Below, piece after piece: positions 23,529 through 34,575 of a stretch of DNA of 64,000 nt. Made by a program: the position numbers and the translations under genes. The notes under the pieces are model-generated. The model was not told the origin of the DNA. It saw only the letters and a list, made by a program, of their open reading frames with translations, and searched no databases. The stretch lies in assembly GCA_027625915.1 (NCBI GenBank), contig JANTQA010000032.1, positions 7,192,001 to 7,256,000 of the forward strand, in the 5' to 3' direction. The stretch is from Anaeramoeba flamelloides. Taxonomy: Eukaryota > Metamonada > Anaeramoebidae. Numbering within the stretch: position 1 is the first letter of the stretch; each line of letters begins with the position of its first letter.

Positions 23529-24341
23529 ATGACAAGAGAATTAACAGTCTCTGAGGATCTGAAAAAATATAACATTGAAAATTTGAAGGATGAGTTTCTT
23601 GGGATTTCAAGTTTTCTGGAAAGAATAAAAAAATTAAAAAAGTTCAGACCAACATTTATTGAAGGGATAAGTGAGGGACAATTAAGCAAAGACTATATAA
23701 AAAGCAAAAAAGCACATCTTGCTGATTTGACTGTAAAACTGAAAAGGGATTGTATTACAGATTTGATGATCTTAACTGGTACACAAAAGAAAAGTTTGGA
23801 TCGGGGATTGATAAAATTTTTTAAAAACAGCTATAATTTAGACAATTTATCAAACTATTCGAGGACTTGGTTTATATTCACAAGAAAACCAAGAAAAAAA
23901 GAAATTAAGGAAATAAAAAACACGGCAAACAATTCACTTTTAACAATGTTGTTATTTACCAAGACAAAAGAAAATCAAAAAAAACTTATTAAAGAGCATT
24001 TAGATAATGAGACAAAAACTAACCTTTTAAAAATCAAGAATAAAATCAAGAAATGGGAACAAAAGCAAAGCAAGATCTTACAGAAAAAAAGAACTTATTG
24101 TGTGGAAACTCCTAATGAAAACCCAAATATTTCCACCAAAAGATTTAGAATCAATCAAACAAATAATATCAAATCTCTGGAGATTGATATTACCAAAACT
24201 GAAAATCCAAAACATAAAAATCATCATCCTGATCCTATATTTTTTAATTTGGATTGCTACTTTACAAATAGTTATTATTATGAAGAAATTAATTGTTTTC
24301 TTAAGAGTAACTTTCAGCCAACATTGTTTTTTCTGGACTAA
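23529..24341 (+). CDS. Single-exon orphan protein, basic, 270 aa
   Basis: I do not recognise this protein. The ORF is open for 270 codons in DNA where random frames close quickly. An in-frame TAA at 23511-23513 lies just upstream, so the ATG at 23529 is the likely start. The N-terminal two thirds look helical and charged, with Lys/Glu/Leu heptad-like spacing (LKDEFLGISSFLERIKKLKK; about residues 20-40). A basic segment, KIKKWEQKQSKILQKKR, follows near residues 180-196, then a Pro/Asn-rich tail with HHPDP and an aromatic C-terminus. There is no signal peptide, membrane span, zinc finger or catalytic motif. It stands alone between Rab32 and the kinase, amid transposon debris, and upstream TTAAGGGACAG (23449) resembles local element ends. 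It may be lineage-specific or derived from a mobile element. Confidence 0.7.
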   Translation: MTRELTVSEDLKKYNIENLKDEFLGISSFLERIKKLKKFRPTFIEGISEGQLSKDYIKSKKAHLADLTVKLKRDCITDLMILTGTQKKSLDRGLIKFFKNSYNLDNLSNYSRTWFIFTRKPRKKEIKEIKNTANNSLLTMLLFTKTKENQKKLIKEHLDNETKTNLLKIKNKIKKWEQKQSKILQKKRTYCVETPNENPNISTKRFRINQTNNIKSLEIDITKTENPKHKNHHPDPIFFNLDCYFTNSYYYEEINCFLKSNFQPTLFFLD

Positions 24342-24628
24342 TTTGATAATAATGAAGAGATCTCAGGCATCTTGTTGGTATTGACCCAAATTGTCACCTT
24401 TTCATACCCGACCCCATAAAAAAAATATCTGATAATCAACATATTATTTTTAAAATTAAACATCAACTGTTTTATCATTTAACATTTATGAAATAATTGT
24501 AAGAAATTATTTTTTTAAAAATGGTAACAATGATAAATAATTTAATCTATGTTTCATTAAAAAGACAATAACCAGAACATTTTGAACTATCTCCTTAATT
24601 ATTATTGTTATCATTATATATATATATA

Positions 24629-25231
24629 TCACAGGTATTACATTTTTTAGTTTTAAAATTTTGAAAGACTTATAAAACTGTGTTTTTTCGATTTTTTTAA
24701 CATATTTTTTTCATTTCAGTCCTTTTTAAGTTTTTTCTTAATTGTAAAAGTCCTCGAAGACTTTTGAAATCATACCTTTCGTTTCTGGAATGTTAAAAAA
24801 ATGCAAAAAAAAAATACAAACATAAAAAAAAAATAATTATATACAGGTAGGACGCAATTGCCTAAAAAGTGTTGAACAATAATGGGAATTTGTAATTTCC
24901 CATTTAAAGGGGGGTTGTATTTAAAACCATGAAACAGTTTGGTTTTCTATTTGAAAACGCCAGGACAATATAAAGTGGGGGTTCGGTTTAAAACTCTTGA
25001 AAATTATAAACTCTCTAAACAATGGGAAAAAGAATTATTTTTTTAAAATAAATTTCTAGTTGGGGTAGAAAAGAGGTCAAAATTTGACTTTTTTACCAAA
25101 TAAAAATTAAATCAGTTTACCTAATTTTTTTGGGTTTTGATTACATGTATATTTCGGACATACGAATTGTACGTGTCGATCAGGCTTTTAAAACCAGTTT
25201 AATAAAATCAAAAAAAAAGTCATACCTGTGA
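24629..25231. mobile_element. Inverted-repeat element with TCACAGGTAT ends inside a TA microsatellite (603 bp)
   Basis: Left end TCACAGGTATTACATTTTTT; right end, read inverted, TCACAGGTATGACTTTTTTT (17 of 20 alike). Both ends abut (TA)n tracts (24616-24628 and 25232-25251), as if the element inserted into a TA repeat and duplicated TA. No ORF of note. Confidence 0.75.
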
Positions 25232-26009
25232 TATATATATATATATATATTTGAAAAATAAATAAAAAAAGTTAGCTCAAGGGATTATCCTCTACCAATG
25301 CGAAGTCTAAGATTAAAGTAAGCTGTTATTGGGTATAAATCACATTAGTGGGTGAAAGGCTCAAATCTATTCAAAAAATTCGATTAGTTTAATAGTATAA
25401 ATAGTTGATCTCCTCAAATAAAAATATCCTTTGTATTTATAAAAAAACCAAGAATTTCGATAACTTTGAAAAAACAAACCCATTTTGAGTCAAAAAAACG
25501 AACCAATTGAGTAAAATTACAAATGCTCAAATCATTATGTATTTACCAATTATTCCCTGGACTAATTGTTTTAATTTGACTGAAAAAGATTATGACTCTA
25601 TTGAGGTTTGAATAAATAAAAACGTAACAAAATGTTTAAAAAATCAATCAAAATTCTCCTAGAATGATTTACTTAACTCAAGATTGTTTGGAACAAAAAA
25701 GAATCTCAATTTACACCAGAAGATATAAACTTAAAAAAAAAATTCGAAATTCTTTGCTTTTAACACATCTAAAAAAGTAAAAATTTTCTAAAAAAAGTGG
25801 AAAATGTTAATTGGGAAATAGAAAATTTTAATTTATTAAAAGTAAATCTAAATGATTTGAGACAAAATTTAATAACAAATAGTCCGAGTTGGAAAGGTTA
25901 AGAATAATAAAATTTTATTAGAGTTAATAATAATATCAATAAAAAGTTGTACGATAGAGTGAATTCAAGTGTCGTGGGTTTCTTGGGGCTTTCTGTTTTA
26001 TTTGTTAGA

Positions 26010-26350
26010 TCTATCGATTTTCCAAATAATCAGAAAACTCAAGAAAACCTAAAGGCGCTTTTCCAGAATTCAAAATAATGGATAAATATTAAAGATTTTA
26101 CAGATTCTTTTGAATTCTGGGAAAAGTTAATAGCATTATTTTTTAATTTTAGAAATTCAGCTCAAAATTTCTTGGATTTTCTAATTATTTCTGGAATTGG
26201 AAAAAACATAACGGCTGTTTTCCAAAATCCAAAAGAATAGAGTAAAATTAAAGATTCTTCTATATTCCTTAAAACGCTGGAAAACCTCATGGCTTTTTTT
26301 CAAGTTTTACAAAATAAAACAAAAAATCTTAATTTTTTCTTCAATTCTTA
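26010..26350. repeat. Hairpin repeat cluster R2
   Basis: Two copies of the imperfect palindrome module, at about 26056-26125 (CTTTTCCAGAATTCAAAA ... TTTTGAATTCTGGGAAAAG) and 26217-26285, separated by CTAATTATTTCTGGAATTGG-type sequence. A GTGCCCTCACTT word follows near 26528. Confidence 0.7.
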
Positions 26351-27965
26351 TAAATTGAACTAAATTAACTATAGTTTATTATTCTTGTTTTTTTTTGGAA
26401 AACCTATATATTTTCCGACAAATGACAAATATTAAAAAAAAAATAACTTGGTTTAGCTGTTTTTTTAAGATTTATCACTAAAATCTATTGATTTGACAAA
26501 TAAAAAAAAAATCAAAAACTAACAAAAAGTGCCCTCACTTATTTTCAAGTGTCTAGGTTTTTTTTTAAATAGAAAAAATAAAAAGAAAATATTGAAAATT
26601 TTCAATCAAAACAAAAAAGAAAAAAAAAAAAAAAGGACAAAAAATATTTAAAATGAAAAGATTTCATTTCCAGATGATAATTACGAAAATTAACAAATTA
26701 TCTAAACAGATATTCACATAATTATGATAAGAATAAATTAAAAGAAAATTTTGCAATGAATCAAGAAAACATTCAAATTTTGTAATTATTGAAAATATCA
26801 GTCATTTACTTTGTTACTGCAGAAACCATGAAAAAATCAAAAAAATTGGATTAAAGAAATAAGATAAAAAAAAAAAACAACTAAAGAATATTATTAGTTA
26901 TATTTTTTTGAAATAAAGATTCATTATTTATTTTATCAATAGTTAATGTTAAAGAAAATTATTGTTCTCGATTGAACTTTCAAAATAGTATTTTAGAAAT
27001 TAATGTTGCAACTAGTTTATTTATTTTTAAGAAATAAAAAAAAAACATATGATTGTTCTCTATTCTTTTAAATTAAAAAAAAACCTAATGGCTGCAATGG
27101 AAAATTAATTTCCACTCTTCAAAAATAAAAATAAAAAAAATAAAAAAAAACAAGAATTTCAGAATAAAATCTACATTTCTAAACAAATTTATTGGTTGGA
27201 TTATTAATATTCGGAATCCAAATTGGAAAAATAAATTTCTAAAAATTTGTCTAAAAATGTAGATTAAGATCTAAAAAATTCAATAATTTAAAAAATTACA
27301 TAAGTAAAACAGAGAATATTTTGAAAAATAATAGTTAAAAGGATTGGAAATATATTGATATTACAACCGAATTTATAAAAAGGAAACAATTCAAATCAGT
27401 ATTTGGGTGATTTTTATTGATAATTAAAGCGTTAATTTTTGAAATTAAAAAATTGAAAAAATGGATATATTAAAAAGTTCTAAATATGATTTAATATTTG
27501 TTCTTATTTCACATTTCCTTTTCTTAAAAATACTGAAATCCATAAATATAACCAATATGTTTTCATGTTATTTAATTGTATTTTTAAAAGAAAATAACAA
27601 TCTATCAAATGAAAAATTAAATTAGGTATGAGTAATAATAGTCCAATTTAAACTTAAAATTTTATTAAGACTAAAAAAAATGAGATAATATCAATCAAAG
27701 ATTATATATTTAGATCTTTACATTGAAAAAGATTGAAAAAAATTTACACAATTATTTGACAATTATTTACTGACAAACAATTTTAAAATTAGATTTTAAA
27801 GGTGTAAAGATTACGGTTAGAAAAATAATTTTCTGAAAAGGATTAAAAAAAATTTATAATTTTTATGAATACATAATACCAATCAAAAACTAACCAACCT
27901 ATGAAGCACAATCGATCTCCAAAAGTCAACAAGTAAAAACTATTACACTTTTTAGAAAAAATAGT

Positions 27966-28058
27966 CAAAAAGCGACACACAATTTCCAATTTAGAATGGT
28001 TGTTAATTCTAATTTTGAAACCAATTATGTCAATTTCGAATGTGTCGCTCTTTTTGGT
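27966..28058. repeat. Small inverted repeat, GCGACACA arms
   Basis: CAAAAAGCGACACAC at the left pairs with GTGTCGCTCTTTTTG at the right around an interior of about 65 bp. Likely a small hairpin MITE; only one copy seen in the window. Confidence 0.55.
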
Positions 28059-29526
28059 GTTTTTGAGATCTCTAAGATTTTTTTATTCAATTTTATTATT
28101 TTTCTCAAATCATTTCATTTTTTTCTTATGAATATTACATAATCCTTACTTGTTCAAATTTAGGGTGTTAAAAAATAACCACAAAACAGATGTAATCTAA
28201 CTAAATTGAAGGTGTACTTCAAGAAAGAATTTGTTTAAAATTGAAAAAATTTAACCCTTTGGAAATTTAAACAAAGAAAAAAGTTTTTTTTACTTTAAAT
28301 TTGGATTTTTCGAAATTGTGAAATGCTTTTTTAACTTTTTTTTTTAATTAAATTTTTTGATTTTATGGATCCTCTCCGCATTAATTTTTTTTTATTTGTA
28401 TTTTTTGCCAATTAGATCTTTAAGAAATTTTTTTTTTGTTATTTGAATTTTGTCAATAAAATGGAGTACATTTCACAATACCCTTTTTGGTTTTTTTTTT
28501 CGTCAAGTCACTAATTGAGTATAGAGTTAATCCTCGGTAAACGACTAGACCCTTTAAAAATCTTTCATGACAAACAGTTTACCAGATACCTTCAAATTAT
28601 ATAATTCAGAAATTAAAAATTTTCATTAATTAAATTCATCAATCTTTGAGATTTTGAATTTCTTTGAAAAATACTCAAAATTCAATCAAATCTTTTTAAT
28701 TCTTTATAAAGTACTGTTTACAACTATTTTTCTATATAAAATAATATGAAAGGTATCTAAACCGTACTTTTTCAGCTTAAATAAAATTCTAGAAAAAAAA
28801 AATAATGGGTGAAATTTTATAGGTTTTAGTTAATACACAAAAATTGTGGTTGATCTTAAATTTTTTGTTGGATTTATTTCCTTCTTAAAAAATGAAAAAC
28901 GTACCAGTCTGCATTGTAGTCTCAAGAGTCAAGCTTTCTATATATACATCAAAAAATACCCAAAAAAGATAAATTTAGAATTTATTTGTTGAGTATTTTA
29001 ACTCCTCTCATTAATTAAAAACAATTTAAATTCTTTTTTAGAATCTAATTTATCTTTGGCTTTATAAAGTACAATGGATCTTATGGGTTTCATTTTTAAA
29101 TCTAAAATCCCTATGTCTTTTGAAATTACTTTATTTCACTTTTTCCGAAAATTTGAGGAAAAAAATAAAAATCCTTTCGAGAACCTTCAAACATATTTTC
29201 ATTTCAAAGACTTAACAGTTGTATAAGGGACTTTAAAATATTTATTTAAGAAAAAACTTGTAAACAATTCTATTCAACCCAAACGAAGAATTTGGATGGA
29301 AGCATCAATGTTAAAAGTATTTTTTTCTTTTTGATCATTAATGGTTAAAATTCAATTTCCTCGAAATTTTGAGCATAATTTTTCTTGTTAAATAAAATTA
29401 TAAATTGAGTGGTGTCAAAAAAGAGTATTGTTCAGAGGTTTTCTTTAAAAGAAAAATAAATAATCAATAGATAATTATTTCATTTTTGTAAATTTTTTCT
29501 TTTTTTTTTGATTGTAAAATTATTAA

Positions 29527-32500
29527 ATGTCTGAAATTATAAAGTCTGGGTATTTAGTCAAACAGGGAGGAAGGATTAAAACTTGGAAAAAAAGGTAAAA
29601 TGATCTAAGTCGTGTTTCTTCGCCTATATCCCAAACACACAAAATTTAATTTCAATAGAACAAAATCAAATGTTTCTTCTTGCTAATTTCAATTTATAAT
29701 TACTTAGGTGGTTTGTGATCAAAGACAAAACCGTGTACTATTACAAAAAAGAAAATGTAAAATTATTCCTCAAACAAATTCCTTCGACCTCAGTGATCCA
29801 AAAACCAAAAAAAGAAAAAAACACAAGAGCACAAAATCCTCTAATCCTTTCTTATTTCTTCTTTTTTTCCTCAAAATTAATTTTTCAAATAATTTCAGTC
29901 ACGTTTGCCTTTAGGAATGTTTGCACTTACAAAAAGTGTAACGTTAGACTATGCCAAAAAGAGAAGAAAAAAGAATGTGTTTTCTTGTGATGTTCCATCG
30001 CAGCGAACCTATTATATTTCTGCTGGAAGCGAGAAAATAAGAGAGGAGTGGATCAAATCTATTAACAACGAAATCAATTCTTTAAAAACGGACAAAGTCT
30101 CAATGAAAGATTTCAAATTGTTGAGCGTTATTGGAAGAGGAACATACGGAAAAGTAACTACCCTTTATTTAATTAATTTTATTTTTTTTTTTCAATCGAT
30201 CTCTTTTGAAATTCTTCAAATCTTCTTAATGAAAAGCTTATTAATTAAACTCTGGGAAACCAAAATTCTTTATCAATATGAAAATGTAAAAAGCTTTCAG
30301 AAAGGAGAAAATACCATACTCCTTTTTCTTAAAAAAACTATTTTTTTTTTTCTTGTTTTTGATCCAAAAAAGATTTCTAAGGTTTAATGAGATCAATTTG
30401 ATGTTTTTTGTTTGGAAACGGGGTATGGGAATTTGGTTGATTGCATTTTGAAAAATTGATTTCTTTTCAAATGTTACTGATAAATTCAAATAACTGTTGA
30501 GAGAAAAATCTTGTACAGAGAAAAATAGTTGGACAGCAATTTTAATTGGGAACATTACTGAAAATGATTTTTAATTTCTTTCGTTTGTGAAATAACTAAA
30601 GAAAATAACAATAATCTACTTATTAGAATAACAACTAATGTTATTCTACTTTTTCAAAACCTTATCTCTTATAATCTAAAGCAAGTTTAAAAATTACCAT
30701 TTTCAGAATCAATAGTAAACTTTACTAAAACTTGGATTTTTGTTAAAATAGCATGATCTACTTTAGTAGTCAACTACTCAAATGAGTATTCTACACAAAC
30801 CACAGATTAATGAACTTGTAACACATTTAAACCTGGATTTATATAAAATTCGCCTAGTTATCAATAGGATTTGATTTTCAATTTTACTCAGGTTCCGAAT
30901 TAAAAATGGTGTCCAACCATTTTTCTGTGTCAAACATTTTTCTCTTAACAGTAAATATCTAAAAATTTTTTGCCTCATTTTCCTTTTTAAATCTTTGATA
31001 ACATTTTGAAAAAAGCATTCTATGAGCTTAAATGTCAAATAACTTTGTAAAATTAGTTGTTCCTTCAAAATATACTTACTCTCGAGTTGTTTTCAAAGTT
31101 GAGCCCCTAGATTACAAAATGGGAAATTGAACTAAAAATTTCATTAAATATATTTGAATTTATCAGTATACAGATCTTATTCAATAAATTTCAAAAAATT
31201 CAATTAAAGTATTTGTTGAGGAGACTCAATTTAAACTTAATTATTGAAAAAATAGTTTACAAAATGGAAAAAGTACACACTTTAAATTTATTTTTTTGCA
31301 AAATTCAAATTTAGTTAGCTTACAGACACTATTATTTTCCAATTAAAAAATGAAAATTTTTAGTTCACATTCCAAAATATTTTTCTAGTTTATAAGTTGA
31401 AGCAAATCTAAAGATCTCTACAAAATCATTTAGAAATGATATTTTTGGACAATAAATTAAACTTCCTTAGTTAACTCTAAGACAAAATTTTTCTTCTGTT
31501 AAATTGATTTTAACAGTAATAATTAAGACACATTTCGGAAATTGAAATAAAAATTTTCATTTATTAATTGGAAAATAACAGTATTCATCTTAAATTGATT
31601 TTTTGAATTCTTCTTGGCTGTGGTTGGTACTTTTTTTTTTTAATACTGATAAATTCCAATAAATATGTGAAAATTTTCACTTCAATTTCCATTTTAAGAA
31701 TTTTTTTACACAAGCTTTGAAAAAAGCATTTTATTATGTAAAATGTTAAAAAACTTTGTAAATTGGTTCTGCTTCAAAAATATTCTTTCTCTTGAGTTGT
31801 TATAAAAGTTGAGTTATTGATTACAAAATCGGAAATTGAACTAAAAATTTTATTAAATTTATTTGAATTTATCAGTACCAATCCCCAAATAGAACAAACG
31901 ATTTAATTTTCAAAATTTATACAAAAAAAATATAATGAATGGAAAGTTTCTTTATATGGTTATTTGTAAAATAAAAAGATCAAAATTTTCATTCAGCCTT
32001 ACCATAATAATCACAATACTAGATTTTAAATAAATCATCAAAGGAATCAATTCTAAAAGGTAAATTCATTATTTTAAAATTATTTAGGAATTAAAAAATT
32101 GAAATTTTCCAAGATTTGAATACCTTTTTTTAGAAAAGTTGAATGAATATTTTGTTGCATTTATTTTGCAACAAATAGTAGTTGATATCACAACTTTATT
32201 TAATCAAAGACACAAGGGGATTATGCTTTTTTATTTTTATTATTATTTTATTTAATTGCTTTATTTCTTCAAGATTTTTCAGATTTTAAAAAAAGATTAA
32301 TTGGAAAATTTTATGTAGACGAATTTACTAATAATCAATTTATCGTTTTTTTTTTCATCTCATTCCTTTATTTTCAGAATCACAACAATTGTCTTTAGTT
32401 ATTTTGTAACAAATGCTAAAACTAACCAAAAAAAAAAAAAAAAAAAAAATTACCAAGCGAATTTATTTCTTCAATAATTTCAAATTTAAACATTATATTT

Positions 32501-34513
32501 TTTTCAAATTTGAATAATTTAACCATATAAAAATCTTTGCTTATCCAAAAATTAACTTTTGTTTGAATATTAAATAACCAAAAAGATGAGAAAAATGTTG
32601 AAAAAAATAACTCTCATTTTTGAAAATAACTGTAAATATGAAAATAATTCAGTTTAATCCTTTAAAATTGTGTTAAATGGCCTCAATTACATTTAGATTT
32701 ATAATGATATTTCATAATTCATTTTGGTATTACTTCTGTAAACAATAAAATTAGTTATTTTTTTACTATAGTCGTTTTAAAAAAGTAAAGACTAATTTTT
32801 TTAGAATTTGAACTTCAAACTGTCTAATCCACCCGTTTAAATCAGTTTAGATAACACTTGATAAAATTTTTAGCCTTTACTTTTTTAAAACAGCTGTTTT
32901 AAACTTCTGAATAAAACTTTTAATTTGTATTTAAAATCATATTTTTTTTTAATTAGAACCCCTTGATAATTTGTTACTTTTATTCATTTCTTTTTGAAAA
33001 ATTATTATTTATGAAAACGAAAGAAAGGCTTTTCTTCTTCTTCTTTTTATTGAGAAAGATCTATTCTAATTTTTTTAATCCTAAGAAAACAATAATAAAC
33101 AAAAATCAGCCATCTTTTTTATTTATCAAAGTTCATGTTTAAAAAATTATATTTCACAGACTTTGTTTGTTGCATTCTCTGAGAAATAAATAAATTTTAG
33201 ATATTTAAATTTTTATGTGATTTCGTGTTATTTTAAATTTCTTAACATTCAATTTATACTTTTATGGATTGTTAAAAAAAAACCAGGCAATTATTGATAT
33301 AAAAGAAAAATCTTTCTTTTACTTTAATTTTTTTTGGTAGAAACTTTTTTCTTGTAGAAATTTAGATGCTATATATATATATATATATATACCTATTTGT
33401 TCATTTATTTATCCCCTTTTTAATAGATACAAATTTCTTTTTTAATTTTTCTCAAATTTTTAAATATTTCAAACAAATAAAACTATTTTCAACTATTAAT
33501 AATTCAAATTACAAAAAAAATTTCGAAACATTACTAAATAACTTATTTAAATAACGACAATACGTTATTTATATTCTATTAACAATTGAAAAAGATATAT
33601 CCCTTAATCATTTAAATTTGAATAATTGAAAAAAAATTATTGTGAATAAAATAAAAGATCGATTGTTTTTGATCTTTCATTTAGATAATTTGATTTATTT
33701 TTCTTTCATTTTTGAAGGGATAAATTGTTCAAAAATACTTAACCAGTTTATGAGAGAATTTTGAAGTGACTACATTTCCAAATTCTAACTCAAAGAGTTT
33801 CTAAATATATACAGTCCTTAGAAGTACTTTAAATTTAATTTATTTTACCAAATAAGGCTGTTAAAAAGAGTCCATGGGAAAAAAATAAGAAAAAATAATA
33901 ACAAAAATTGTTTATAATTCTTGAAATAACTTTTGAAAAATATTTTATTCAAAATACTGATTCACTTTATAACGTTAATTGGAAGTATTTTTGTAGGGTT
34001 TTATTAAAGATTATTATCTTACCAAAATATTTTCAAATTTTTGGATCAAAATCATTTTTTCTAATTTTTCAAATTTTTGTATTGCTTTTGCAAATTTTTA
34101 TTTTTTCTTTTTTTTTTTTCTAATCTAGTTTTTCTTTTTTTTTTACATTTTCTTTTCTTTTTTGATACTTTTTTTGAAATAACTTTTTTTTTTTCAAAAA
34201 GCAAGTTGAAAAAAAAAACTGATCTTAGAAAATATCATTTAATATTAAAAATATTGAGATCATGTGATTTCTTTTAAAATATATATTGTTTATCAGCAAA
34301 GAATCTTCTAGTTAACCTTTTTTCAGTAAAAGTTCCATAATAAAAAATATGTAATGCTCTTTTCAAAAATTGTGAAAAACATTTTTTTTGAGTTGAGTTT
34401 TATTTTATCTTTATTATAAAATATCCAGTTTGGTGTGTTTATAAAAATTAAAAAGGGGATTATTAATCAGATTTAGTTATTAGTTGTTCTTGAATACTAA
34501 ATAATCAATATAT

Positions 34514-34575
<62 letters not shown>

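Larger units (their letters stand above)
24342..29526. other. Intergenic region between the orphan gene and the kinase
   Basis: Contains the 603-bp element at 24629-25231, hairpin cluster R2 (26010-26350), a small hairpin element at 27966-28058 and AT-rich sequence without recognisable genes. The kinase promoter lies at the right end; an in-frame TAA directly precedes its ATG. Confidence 0.6.

Noticed and set aside
30241-31068. Minus-strand ORFs of 104 and 96 codons in kinase intron 3
   Set aside because: They run across MITE borders (30477, 30493, 30951), so the frames are chance products of the insertions.
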